This document shows, in pieces, positions 5,990 to 12,514 of a DNA stretch of 15,880 bases; position 1 is the first letter of the stretch, and each line of letters begins with the position of its first letter. The stretch lies in contig CAZXIT010000019.1 in NCBI GenBank assembly GCA_964640775.1, forward strand, positions 1 through 15,880, written 5' to 3'. The position numbers and the translations under genes are program-made. Below the pieces are notes generated by a model. That model was not told where the DNA came from and ran no database searches. It worked only from the letters and a program-made list of their open reading frames with translations. This stretch comes from CAYMUN01 sp964640775. Lineage in GTDB: Bacteria; Patescibacteriota; Saccharimonadia; Saccharimonadales; UBA4665.

Positions 5990-6869
5990 CCGGCTGTTTA
6001 TCAGTGTGCCTCACTGATTGTACGACGCTGCTGCCATAAAACTTCAATTGTGGATGCTCCTCATTCACTGCTTCACAGTAGGCGACGATGTCTTCCGGGC
6101 TAGCAGGCTTCGTATCTTTTGTTAGGCCCGTGCTTTCGTACATGCGGAATAAATGCAGGGTGGCGGTGGTGTCGCCTGGCCCGCGCTCAGCTTCATCAAC
6201 CATGAGGGCTTTGTTGACCATCAGACCCAAAAAAAACGTATGGCTGTCACTAGGGTCGGAGGGCACTGGGTGGTCTAGCATATCAATAGCATAGTGGATA
6301 CCAGCTGCCTCTAAAACGGCTGCAAAGTAAGCAGCTCTGGCAGGCATGCCTGTCTGGTTGCGGCGAAAGCGTTTTAATGCAGCTATATCGCTTGGCTCTG
6401 TCTGATGCAATACCTGGAGCTTTTGAGTCTGGGCTATGCGTTCTATGGTGGGCTTGATCACGCGCGATTCACAGGCACTGATAGCTTGCTGCGTTGTGAC
6501 AAGTTGGAGTTGCGGCCCAACTCTCAGCACTGCCCGGTTGATAGTGAAATCGATATTGCTATTGAGCAGTGCCGGTATGCCCGGGTAGCGCTGTACTCTT
6601 GCGGCAGCGTAATCGGCATCGCCCGGATTAATCTGGCGGCTAAGATTTTTGAAGTTTTCGTCGCTCAAGTCATCGCCGATCGCTGTGATATCAACATCGC
6701 GGATTGGCCGAATGATGCCCGAAACAACCTCCATTAAAGCGCTTCGCGCACTGCCGCCAAAGATTGCAACGGCGCCTTGCACTGCTGTCCGGTCGGTCTG
6801 CTGTAAATGATCTGCTAAAGCAGCTGAGGCCTGAGGAAAGCGACTATTGTCATATTCAAACAGCTGCAT
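5973..6869 (-). CDS. Nucleotidyltransferase-like protein with CCA-enzyme/poly(A)-polymerase head motifs
   Basis: From the ATG at 6869 the protein has 298 residues. It carries a polymerase-beta-fold pattern: GGSAR (38-42), then RDVDIT with Asp58 and Asp60 in the metal-binding D-x-D position, then IDFTIN (106-111), which recalls the RRDFTIN motif of tRNA CCA-adding enzymes and poly(A) polymerases. The usual paired Arg before DFTIN is missing and the rest of the chain (helical, ending in a charged tail) does not resemble the CCA-enzyme body, so it is probably a diverged or different nucleotidyltransferase. Substrate unknown. The frame extends upstream to 6905, but the 6869 start fits a leaderless promoter (TTGTTA/TGT-TATCTT) and removes a spurious hydrophobic N-terminus. 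Confidence 0.55.
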   Translation of the reverse strand: MQLFEYDNSRFPQASAALADHLQQTDRTAVQGAVAIFGGSARSALMEVVSGIIRPIRDVDITAIGDDLSDENFKNLSRQINPGDADYAAARVQRYPGIPALLNSNIDFTINRAVLRVGPQLQLVTTQQAISACESRVIKPTIERIAQTQKLQVLHQTEPSDIAALKRFRRNQTGMPARAAYFAAVLEAAGIHYAIDMLDHPVPSDPSDSHTFFLGLMVNKALMVDEAERGPGDTTATLHLFRMYESTGLTKDTKPASPEDIVAYCEAVNEEHPQLKFYGSSVVQSVRHTDKQPAPRIK

Positions 6870-6876
6870 AAAGATT

Positions 6877-6905
6877 AAGATAACATAAAAAGCAATACTT
6901 AACAA
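6877..6905 (-). promoter_or_regulatory. Leaderless promoter of the nucleotidyltransferase-like gene
   Basis: TTGTTA (6905-6900) and an extended -10, TGT followed by TATCTT (6882-6877), are 17 bp apart on the minus strand. Predicted +1 is 6870, one base before the ATG at 6869. This decides the start codon. Confidence 0.65.
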
Positions 6906-6937
6906 CCCTCGGCTCTCCTAGCAACGAGTCTTTGCGA

Positions 6938-7555
6938 CTATGGATCTAATCCCCGAGGAACACTCTCAACTATAGCGTTATAATTTCGATAGAGAGCATA
7001 GCGGTTTGGAAAGTCCCGATAGTTTTTCCACTTGGATTTATCGGCTGGGCGTTCCGGCGCGACCCGAACTTCATGCCACTCATTTGGAGTAGCATATGGT
7101 GGATCCGTGATACCGCCCCTGACGTATATCACGGTAATTTCAGGATCTTCAACGCCCTCCTGTTCGGCAATCTGCTGGGCTAAACGAACACGGTGCGCCC
7201 CGTCAATGACGTATTTGGCTGGGCCCTCCGGCTCGTAGGTCTCAACGATCGGCGGAATTATGCGCTTTGGCCCTTGTCCGCTATCGAGGATCAGACCGCC
7301 CTCTCGGAGATCCAATTGATCGCAGCCTTGCGGCACCAGTGAGGCTCGAATTAATCCTTGTACGACCACCAAGCCTTCTAGCAGGTAGCGCGTAGTAGAC
7401 GCCAGCTCAGAAAGCCTGAATTGTTCCAGGCTAATGGTGGCGTTAGCATAGGGCCGCGTATCCGGCTCGTCTTTCAGCGGGACTTCGCGAAGCATCGGCT
7501 CCAAGTCAACCCAAGGCGTATGCCCAACGACTTCAAACATGTGTCCTGGACTCAT
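6938..7555 (-). CDS. ParB/sulfiredoxin-fold protein, stand-alone
   Basis: The 205-residue protein contains a ParB N-terminal-like segment: PPIVETYEPEGPAKYVIDGAH with the DGAHR box at 118-122, followed by RLAQQIAEQEG and ITVIYVRGG (140-148). In this fold the G-x-H-R box binds nucleotide or phosphate (CTP in ParB, ATP in related enzymes). There is no helix-turn-helix or dimer domain of a chromosome-segregation ParB, and the region before the box (1-95) is of unknown type, so a small nucleotide-dependent enzyme or regulator is more likely than a partition protein. The ATG at 7555 is one base after the predicted transcription start and has no Shine-Dalgarno site. Its neighbour downstream is the nucleotidyltransferase-like gene, which has its own promoter. 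Confidence 0.55.
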   Translation of the reverse strand: MSPGHMFEVVGHTPWVDLEPMLREVPLKDEPDTRPYANATISLEQFRLSELASTTRYLLEGLVVVQGLIRASLVPQGCDQLDLREGGLILDSGQGPKRIIPPIVETYEPEGPAKYVIDGAHRVRLAQQIAEQEGVEDPEITVIYVRGGITDPPYATPNEWHEVRVAPERPADKSKWKNYRDFPNRYALYRNYNAIVESVPRGLDP

Positions 7556-7562
7556 ACTGAGT

Positions 7563-7590
7563 AGTATATAAAAAGATCGCGCTCCATCAA
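7563..7590 (-). promoter_or_regulatory. Leaderless promoter of the ParB-fold gene
   Basis: TTGATG (7590-7585) and TATACT (7568-7563) are 16 bp apart on the minus strand. Predicted +1 is 7556, just before the ATG at 7555. Confidence 0.65.
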
Positions 7591-7600
7591 GGATAAGCAG

Positions 7601-8503
7601 TTAAAACTCGTCGATTACCAGCTTGTGCATGTCCATCATTTTGGCGTAGGCGTTGGGCTTTTTCATCAGCTCTCCCATATTTTCGGGCACGATTTGCCAG
7701 CTGAGGCCGTAGCGGTCCTTGCACCAGCCGCACTGCTCGGACTCCGGCACGCTGGAGAGTTTCTCCCAAAAGTAGTCGATTTCGGCCTGATCCTTGCAAG
7801 TTACGGCCAAGGAGACGGCTTCGTTAAAGGTGAAATCATGCTCAACCCCTGAGTCCATAGCCGCGAACCACTGGTCCGCCAGCATAAAATCGGCGAACAT
7901 CAGCGAATCCGCTTTAGCCGGACCGGTGTCTTGACCATATCGGGCCAGCGTACCTTGCTTGGAATCTTTAAAGACTGACAGGTAAAAGTTGAGGGCCTCC
8001 TCGGCGTGGTTGTTGTTTTTACCGATGAACATCAAGGCGGGGATGATGAACGGCCGCGGCTCGCCCTCGGGGTTGGTCAGAATCAGCTGCCAAGTGAGTC
8101 CGTAGCGGTCTTTGACCCAGCCGTAGCGCTTGCTAAAGGGGTATTTATCAATTGCCATCAGCGCTTCACCGCCTTCGATCAGCTTGCCCCATAGCTCATC
8201 AAGATGTTCGCGGGCCTGCTCGTCCCGCGACGGGTCAAAGTTCACCATAAACGAGACCGACGGGTTGAACTTGAACTCCGGCCCGGCATTGATGGCGGTA
8301 AATCGCTGCCCGCCCAGCTCAAAATCTACTACCAGCTCTTTGCCGGCCATGTCGAGCTGAAAATCCGCCAAGCCCTCTTCGGCGCTGTTGGGATAATGGA
8401 CTGTACTGCCTACCTTGCCCTCCGGAAACGCCGACACATAAAAATCTGCGGCCTCCTTGGCGTTGCCGTCAAACCACAAATTTGGTGTAATTTTTTGGCT
8501 CAT
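7601..8503 (-). CDS. Double-domain VOC/PhnB-like protein
   Basis: The 300-residue protein is a tandem pair of vicinal-oxygen-chelate domains of the PhnB / 3-demethylubiquinone methyltransferase-like type (Pfam name from memory). The first domain is about residues 5-145, the second about 152-275. Each opens with a strand plus the A-x-FY-x-S-x-F pattern (20-26 and 170-178) and closes with a GW-x-KDRYGL-[ST]-WQ box (128-139 and 259-270), the duplication being obvious by eye. Members of this group are often of unknown substrate; a metal-dependent detoxifying or binding role is possible. The ATG at 8503 has an AAGGGGG site (8514-8508) a few bases upstream, so it is a leadered gene. Confidence 0.88.
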   Translation of the reverse strand: MSQKITPNLWFDGNAKEAADFYVSAFPEGKVGSTVHYPNSAEEGLADFQLDMAGKELVVDFELGGQRFTAINAGPEFKFNPSVSFMVNFDPSRDEQAREHLDELWGKLIEGGEALMAIDKYPFSKRYGWVKDRYGLTWQLILTNPEGEPRPFIIPALMFIGKNNNHAEEALNFYLSVFKDSKQGTLARYGQDTGPAKADSLMFADFMLADQWFAAMDSGVEHDFTFNEAVSLAVTCKDQAEIDYFWEKLSSVPESEQCGWCKDRYGLSWQIVPENMGELMKKPNAYAKMMDMHKLVIDEF

Positions 8504-8538
8504 GATACCCCCTTCGCTGCCTAGTTGCTAGTACTTCT

Positions 8539-8547
8539 ATAATAACA
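8539..8547 (-). promoter_or_regulatory. Extended -10 promoter of the VOC gene
   Basis: TGT followed by TATTAT (8544-8539) on the minus strand, with no convincing -35. The leader would be about 29 nt and holds the G-rich ribosome binding site. Confidence 0.5.
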
Positions 8548-8552
8548 AAAAA

Positions 8553-9083
8553 CTAGAGTAGTTCCGCGCTCTTGGGCGTCGTGAGCAGAGTGCGGTTAAA
8601 GCAGCAAGGCCGGCGCTTGCCGGCTTTGAGCATCAAGATTAACTTCTCGGGTCGTTCCCGGCGCGTCTCTGCTTGCTTGACTGAATCCATCCAATTGAGC
8701 CAGTCCCAGCGGGCCATCGGTGTGATATCCATCCATAGGGCGCGCGCCTGCGGGTCGGCCGCCAAGGCGTCCTGCACATCTGTTGTCACCTTGGGCTCCG
8801 GCCATTGCTTGGCCGGCTCAATCTCTAGGCTCACTGTGTCTCCGGCGTCTGCACCAGCGGCTTCTCGCATTGCTTTATTGACCCGAAACCAATGGCTCCC
8901 CTGGCCATCCGGCTCCAGTACGGCTCGAAACCGCACACCATTGAGAGTTCCCTCGACAATTGTCATGCCCCGTGATGGCAGCTGCTCGCTGGCGCTGCCA
9001 GGCAGCAAGACAAGCGTCCACGGGCCGATTTTCGCGGTCGCATCGGGCTTATCCAACGCAGCTTTAAAACGAATCGCAGGCAT
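8553..9083 (-). CDS. DUF1905 plus YdeI/OmpD-associated domain protein
   Basis: From the ATG at 9083 the protein has 176 residues. The first half (about 1-90: RFKAALDKPD ... GTLNGVRFRAVLEPDGQGSHWFRVNKAMREAAGADAGD, here described in pieces) fits DUF1905, a small beta-barrel domain. The second half (about 105-160: ITPMARWDWLNWMDSVKQAE, then TRRERPEKL) fits the YdeI/OmpD-associated or bacteriocin-protection family, whose typical pattern is a W-x-x-W helix followed by ETR-x-x-R. This two-domain order is common in bacteria; biochemical function is not established. An upstream TTG at 9098 keeps the frame open but sits before the TATACT element, so 9083 is the likely start, at the predicted +1 and without a Shine-Dalgarno site. 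Confidence 0.82.
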   Translation of the reverse strand: MPAIRFKAALDKPDATAKIGPWTLVLLPGSASEQLPSRGMTIVEGTLNGVRFRAVLEPDGQGSHWFRVNKAMREAAGADAGDTVSLEIEPAKQWPEPKVTTDVQDALAADPQARALWMDITPMARWDWLNWMDSVKQAETRRERPEKLILMLKAGKRRPCCFNRTLLTTPKSAELL

Positions 9084-9089
9084 ACCTTG

Positions 9090-9095
9090 AGTATA
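9090..9095 (-). promoter_or_regulatory. -10 element placing the YdeI-domain gene leaderless
   Basis: TATACT (9095-9090) on the minus strand is followed by six bases and the ATG at 9083. No good -35 element is visible 16-18 bp upstream. Confidence 0.5.
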
Positions 9096-9133
9096 CAAGA
9101 TTTAATATACAATTCAGTGTACTTGATGTAAAA

Positions 9134-9139
9134 TATAAG
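9134..9139 (+). promoter_or_regulatory. Candidate -10 element of the protease gene
   Basis: TATAAG lies 7 nt before the ATG at 9147, giving a predicted 1-nt leader. The area is very A/T rich, so other placements (TAAAAT at 9129-9134) are possible; both leave no room for a Shine-Dalgarno site, and none is present. Confidence 0.4.
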
Positions 9140-9146
9140 TTATATT

Positions 9147-10151
9147 ATGAGAATTCGCGAGGTTACATCTGAAAATCGGTCGGACAAAACAGACCAGCGC
9201 CGTTGGCCTACTCTATCAAGCGTGGCTTTAGCCGCGCTTGCCGTGACTGCCGCTATAGCTCCTTCCGCGGCGCAGGCTAGAGTGATTACCGTGGGTGTCA
9301 TTGATACCGGCATTGGCGGCGCTCCGAGAGGCAGAACCGCGAAGCTGCCCGGTGTGCGCCTGTCGCAAACAATACCGAGTTTGCGCTTAGACGGCGGTAA
9401 GCTGGCGCTTGGCGGGGGTAGAGACCGCGTTGGTCATGGCACGATGATTGCCAATACCACCCTGCAGACGTATAGCCGGATATGCAGACGAATCAATACG
9501 CCTGCCTGCAGAACAAATAGGCTGCGCTTCGTACCATTGCAAGTAATGGACAAGGCTTACGACTCATCACTAAGTTATGAACCCATGATAAAAGCATTCC
9601 AATATGCAGCATACAATCATCTGGATGTCGTTACCTACTCTCTAGCCGGTGATTTGGATCAAAGATCGGCGCAGTACTACCCGATGGTTAACGCCATAAA
9701 TAGCGCCACTGCGGCCGGCGTAAATGTCGTCGTGTCGGCAGGCAACGGCGGACCGTCAGGAGTAAATGCCTTAGCGTCGGGCGTACTTGGAGCTGCCGAA
9801 ACGGTGGCTGCTACTACTAGCAACGCTGTTCAAAAAACCTACGGCCTATACTCAAAATCAACCCGCGGCACAAACGTGGCCAGAATTGCCGGGCCGGGGG
9901 TTAGCTTTGCTCAGCCGCTGATCGGCAGCCATGACTCCGAAACTGTTGCCGGCACGTCGGTAACGACCGCCGTCATTGCCGGAGGCATGGCCGCGGTACG
10001 CGGTGAAGTCGCCGGAACTATTGATCCGATGAACATACGCACGGCGATAGAAACAACCGCTTTTGCACGGCCGTTTTTGGCGGGTCAAGTTCTCTCCGGA
10101 CGTGCTGCCGACGTACGCACCATGGCAGCTGCTGCCTTGGCGGTTGGCTAG
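9147..10151 (+). CDS. Exported subtilisin-like serine protease (S8), without a propeptide domain
   Basis: The 334-residue protein has a charged N-terminus, a hydrophobic export segment (about 22-40) and a likely cleavage site after Ala44 (PSAAQA). The S8 triad is readable: Asp53 (VGVIDTGIG), His97 (VGHGTMIAN) and Ser271 (VAGTSVTTAVIAGG), with the oxyanion Asn200 (SAGNGG). Two Cys (113 and 121) may form a disulphide in a short insert. Mature enzyme begins almost at once with the Asp strand, so the usual I9 inhibitor propeptide is absent, as is any wall anchor. Secreted or envelope-bound proteolysis is the expected role; substrate unknown. No Shine-Dalgarno site precedes the ATG. Confidence 0.9.
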   Translation: MRIREVTSENRSDKTDQRRWPTLSSVALAALAVTAAIAPSAAQARVITVGVIDTGIGGAPRGRTAKLPGVRLSQTIPSLRLDGGKLALGGGRDRVGHGTMIANTTLQTYSRICRRINTPACRTNRLRFVPLQVMDKAYDSSLSYEPMIKAFQYAAYNHLDVVTYSLAGDLDQRSAQYYPMVNAINSATAAGVNVVVSAGNGGPSGVNALASGVLGAAETVAATTSNAVQKTYGLYSKSTRGTNVARIAGPGVSFAQPLIGSHDSETVAGTSVTTAVIAGGMAAVRGEVAGTIDPMNIRTAIETTAFARPFLAGQVLSGRAADVRTMAAAALAVG

Positions 10152-10188
10152 AAATCCCTTCACTCGAGATCGAACCGACAATCCCGGA

Positions 10189-10204
10189 TCCGCCGTCCGG
10201 CGGA
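10189..10204. other. GC-rich hairpin between converging genes
   Basis: TCCGCC (10189-10194) pairs with GGCGGA (10199-10204) around a GTCC loop. It lies between the ends of the protease gene and a small membrane gene. No T-run follows on either strand, so a terminator role is uncertain. Confidence 0.35.
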
Positions 10205-10208
10205 AAAA

Positions 10209-10445
10209 TTAATGACGCCGATGCTTGAAAAACATTCCGAGCTTTTTGCTTGTCCAAAAAATACCCGTGGTCACGACAAAAGCCAGCATAAATGACAGGA
10301 ACTGATTGTTGCTGCCCCACTCTTCGCCGGGTGCCTGATGACCCGGAAAGGACCCAAGCCAAAGGTCTATAACCGATCCCAGGACAAAAACCAGCAGCAC
10401 AAAAGTTACAATTAACGGACTAATTTTAAGCACTCTCGTGAGCAT
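10209..10445 (-). CDS. Small two-span membrane protein of unknown function
   Basis: From the ATG at 10445 the product has 78 residues, with spans at about 9-30 and 47-64 and a basic tail ending HRRH, suggesting a hairpin in the membrane with the C-terminus inside. No family recognised. The frame extends to 10481, but a perfect extended -10 (TGT, TATAAT) lies six bases before the 10445 ATG and decides the start. Confidence 0.6.
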   Translation of the reverse strand: MLTRVLKISPLIVTFVLLVFVLGSVIDLWLGSFPGHQAPGEEWGSNNQFLSFMLAFVVTTGIFWTSKKLGMFFKHRRH

Positions 10446-10451
10446 GCGCCA

Positions 10452-10460
10452 ATTATAACA
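10452..10460 (-). promoter_or_regulatory. Consensus extended -10 promoter, leaderless
   Basis: TGT followed by a perfect TATAAT (10457-10452) on the minus strand, then six bases and the ATG at 10445. No -35 element is recognisable, as allowed for an extended -10. Confidence 0.7.
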
Positions 10461-10535
10461 AACATAACAAGCCGCTCTCACGATCGTGCTTATGTGTGAC
10501 TCCCTATAGTAGATGAAGTTAGAACTTATTGTATG

Positions 10536-10787
10536 TCAGCTGGATATCATGAATTTGGCATATAGTCTCTGACCAAGACGAGCGATAATAAGGATGCACC
10601 CAACGATAGCAAAGGATGTCACATACACTTTTACAGCATCCGACACAGTATGAATTTCTGAGTAGAAACCCGAAACGATTAGAAGTATAACGCTACAAAT
10701 TGCCGTATCGCGTAAAGCATACCTAATGCAATCAAAAACAGAAAGCTCAGTGATAGCTTCAAATTGCTTACGGCGTTGTTCAGTCAT
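10536..10787 (-). CDS. Small two-span membrane protein of unknown function
   Basis: The 83-residue product has a charged N-terminal 25 residues, spans at about 28-42 and 53-70, and a basic end. No family recognised. The DNA here (about 10500-11100) is richer in A/T than its surroundings. A GAGAG 8 nt before the ATG at 10787 may act as a weak ribosome binding site; it lies in one arm of an inverted repeat. The gene may be co-transcribed with the DUF2164 gene 51 bp upstream. Confidence 0.5.
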   Translation of the reverse strand: MTEQRRKQFEAITELSVFDCIRYALRDTAICSVILLIVSGFYSEIHTVSDAVKVYVTSFAIVGCILIIARLGQRLYAKFMISS

Positions 10788-10793
10788 AATCTT

Positions 10794-10836
10794 GGCTCTC
10801 GCTATTAGATGAGCTTCGCAACTATTCTTGAGAGCC
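10794..10836. repeat. Inverted repeat between the DUF2164 gene and the small membrane gene
   Basis: GGCTCTC (10794-10800) and GAGAGCC (10830-10836) are perfect 7-bp complements 29 bp apart. On the minus-strand mRNA the downstream arm contains the GAGAG that could be the ribosome binding site of the following gene, so folding might reduce its translation. No T-run follows. Confidence 0.3.
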
Positions 10837-10838
10837 TA

Positions 10839-11087
10839 TCAACCATGTACGCGGAGGATGTCTAGATCAGTTTCAAGATCAGCAAGTTTAGTTTGCAATG
10901 CCATTTTAGCATCATCAAGCGCTACGTTATAAGCCTGAGGTCCTAAATGCACAGCAACAATATCAATGATTTCCTGAGCTGCGATAATGCCAAACTCGGC
11001 ACCTGCTTGCTCGTCGATCCTGCTAATCACCTCATCAACACATTGTTTTTTAGCCTGCTCGTCGGATATGTCCCATTTACGAATCAT
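10839..11087 (-). CDS. DUF2164 family protein
   Basis: From the ATG at 11087 the product has 82 residues, the normal size for DUF2164. It shows the family pattern: a helix with a run of acidic residues (VDEVISRIDEQ), GAEFGIIAAQEIIDIVAVHLGP, then AYNVALDDAKMAL (about 51-63) and a final acidic-leucine helix. The function of the family is unknown. A GTG at 11093 would add two residues but overlaps the spacer of a near-perfect promoter, so 11087 is preferred and is leaderless. It is just downstream of tRNA-Asn, separated by the tRNA terminator. Confidence 0.8.
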   Translation of the reverse strand: MIRKWDISDEQAKKQCVDEVISRIDEQAGAEFGIIAAQEIIDIVAVHLGPQAYNVALDDAKMALQTKLADLETDLDILRVHG

Positions 11088-11093
11088 GTACAC

Positions 11094-11102
11094 ATCATAG
11101 CA
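11094..11102 (-). promoter_or_regulatory. Extended -10 promoter of the DUF2164 gene, leaderless
   Basis: TGC followed by TATGAT (11099-11094) on the minus strand, six bases before the ATG at 11087, so +1 is the start codon. The -35 region would overlap the terminator hairpin of the tRNA. Confidence 0.6.
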
Positions 11103-11106
11103 AAGA

Positions 11107-11130
11107 AAAAGACCTCCGAAGCAGTCTTTT
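11107..11130 (-). terminator. Rho-independent terminator of tRNA-Asn
   Basis: On the minus strand AAAAGAC pairs with GTCTTTT around a segment capped by a TTCG tetraloop, and a TCTTT run follows. It begins 14 nt after the 3' end of the tRNA. The arm sequence also allows a weaker hairpin on the plus strand. Confidence 0.75.
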
Positions 11131-11144
11131 CACCAGGATCAGAT

Positions 11145-11219
11145 TGGCTCCGGCTGCTGGATTCGAACCAGCGACATCCTCGTTAACAGCGAGGCGCTCT
11201 ACCGCTGAGCTAAGCCGGA
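11145..11219 (-). tRNA. tRNA-Asn (anticodon GTT), CCA encoded
   Basis: The minus strand folds into a normal cloverleaf: acceptor TCCGGCT with AGCCGGA, D arm AGCTCAGCGGTAGAGC, anticodon arm CCTCG-CTGTTAA-CGAGG with anticodon GTT, and T arm with GGTTCGAATCC. The discriminator base is G and the CCA end (11147-11145) is encoded in the DNA. It reads the AAC and AAU codons. Confidence 0.95.
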
Positions 11220-11238
11220 CTACCTAGTGAACCTGTTT

Positions 11239-11266
11239 ATTTTATCGGGTTAGTAACAGATTGTAA
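11239..11266 (-). promoter_or_regulatory. Promoter of tRNA-Asn
   Basis: TTACAA (11266-11261) and TAAAAT (11244-11239) are 16 bp apart on the minus strand, ending about 20 nt before the tRNA 5' end at 11219. Confidence 0.5.
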
Positions 11267-11319
11267 ATGGCGGGTTCCTCCCGGCTGGCGGATTTTTGAC
11301 TTCGGCCGCAAAAGATCCG

Positions 11320-11328
11320 TGCTAGAAT
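11320..11328 (+). promoter_or_regulatory. Extended -10 promoter of the cyclopropane synthase gene, leaderless
   Basis: TGC followed by TAGAAT (11323-11328), six bases before the ATG at 11335, so the start codon is the predicted +1. A TTGACT at 11296-11301 is too far (21 bp) to be a good -35. Confidence 0.6.
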
Positions 11329-11334
11329 GTCGCC

Positions 11335-12504
11335 ATGGAAAAGCGGATTTTGGATAAGCTGCTGAGGCAGCTTCATACCGGTACGCTGGAGGTTGTCTTT
11401 TGGGATGGAGAAACGCGGCGGTACGGCCAAGGGGCTCCCACGGCCTCGATTACTATCACGACGCCCAAGGTATTGCGACGTGCGCTGCGCAGCCCGTCCG
11501 TGGCGCTTGGCGAAGCCTACATGAATGGTGACGTCGAAGTCCAAGAGCCGCTGCAGGACCTGCTCAAGCTGGCCGAGCTCAACCCGCTCAACCTGCGACT
11601 CGGCAGTCCCGGCCGCACCAAGCGGCAGCTCCATCCCAATAAAAAGTCCAAGCAGCAAGCCTATATCGCCCGCCATTACGATATCGGCAATGAATTCTAT
11701 CGGCTGTGGCTGGATCCGACGATGTCCTACTCCTGCGCCTACTTTCATAAAAAGTCTGATGGCCTGGAGCAGGCGCAGCGTCAAAAAATTGACCACATTC
11801 TAAAAAAATTACAGCTGCGGGAGGGTCAGCGTCTGCTCGATATTGGTTCTGGCTGGGGCCACCTGCTGGTGGCAGCCGCCAAGCAGTACGGTGTCCGCGG
11901 CCAGGGTATCAGTCTCAGCCGCGAGCAGGTGGCCTTTGCCCGGCAGCTGGCCAAAGCCGAAGGCGTGGCAGAGCTGGTCAGCTTTAAGCTGTTAAATTAC
12001 CAGGATCTGCCAGCCGCGCCGCAGTACGACCGGATTGTGAGTGTCGGGTTTTTTGAGCATGTCGGTGCCGGCAACCTGGCGGTGTATTTTGAGCAGGTGG
12101 AACGATTGCTCAAACCTGGCGGCATATCGGTGCTGCACTCCATCACGCACCAGGACGAGGCACCGAGTGATCCCTGGATTGACAAATACATCTTCCCCGG
12201 CGGCTATCTGCCCAGTGTCCGCGAAACCACTGCCCTGCTGCCGAGTTACGGATTTTACCTGTTTGATTATGAAAACCTGGGCCAGCACTACGCTATGACC
12301 CTCAAGCATTGGTGGTCGAATTTCGAGAACCACAAGACCGAAGTGATCGCCATGTACGACGAGCGCTTCTATCGGATGTGGCGACTGTACCTGATCGCCG
12401 CCATGACGGCCTTCAGCACCGGCAGCGCTCACCTGTCCCAGTGGACTTTCAAAAAAGGCCGCGATCCCGCCTGGCCGTTAACCCGCCAGTACTTGTACGA
12501 GTAG
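11335..12504 (+). CDS. cfa: Cyclopropane-fatty-acyl-phospholipid synthase
   Basis: The enzyme transfers a methylene group from S-adenosylmethionine to the double bond of an unsaturated acyl chain in membrane phospholipid. The 389-residue protein is full length for the family. After an N-terminal lipid-contact region (about 1-95) come HYDIGNEFYRLWLDP (114-128), YSCAYF with the conserved Cys134, the SAM-binding LLDIGSGWGHL (167-177), and FEHVG with Glu241 and His242. Other family residues are His268 (LHSITH) and the terminal tyrosine block QHYAMTLKHWW (317-327). It has its own leaderless promoter and converges on the ABC-F gene with 10 bp between stops. Confidence 0.93.
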   Translation: MEKRILDKLLRQLHTGTLEVVFWDGETRRYGQGAPTASITITTPKVLRRALRSPSVALGEAYMNGDVEVQEPLQDLLKLAELNPLNLRLGSPGRTKRQLHPNKKSKQQAYIARHYDIGNEFYRLWLDPTMSYSCAYFHKKSDGLEQAQRQKIDHILKKLQLREGQRLLDIGSGWGHLLVAAAKQYGVRGQGISLSREQVAFARQLAKAEGVAELVSFKLLNYQDLPAAPQYDRIVSVGFFEHVGAGNLAVYFEQVERLLKPGGISVLHSITHQDEAPSDPWIDKYIFPGGYLPSVRETTALLPSYGFYLFDYENLGQHYAMTLKHWWSNFENHKTEVIAMYDERFYRMWRLYLIAAMTAFSTGSAHLSQWTFKKGRDPAWPLTRQYLYE

Positions 12505-12514
12505 CGGTTTGCGG

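Noticed and set aside
6938..7555. Chromosome partition ParB
   Set aside because: Only the nucleotide-binding fold is present; there is no helix-turn-helix, no parA neighbour and no parS-like repeat seen.
8572..9090. 172-codon plus-strand frame opposite the YdeI-domain gene
   Set aside because: The minus strand encodes two recognised domains; the plus-strand product has no recognisable feature, promoter or ribosome binding site.
11242..11796. 184-codon minus-strand frame opposite the cyclopropane synthase gene
   Set aside because: It overlaps a clear enzyme gene and its promoter, and reads as an antisense shadow.
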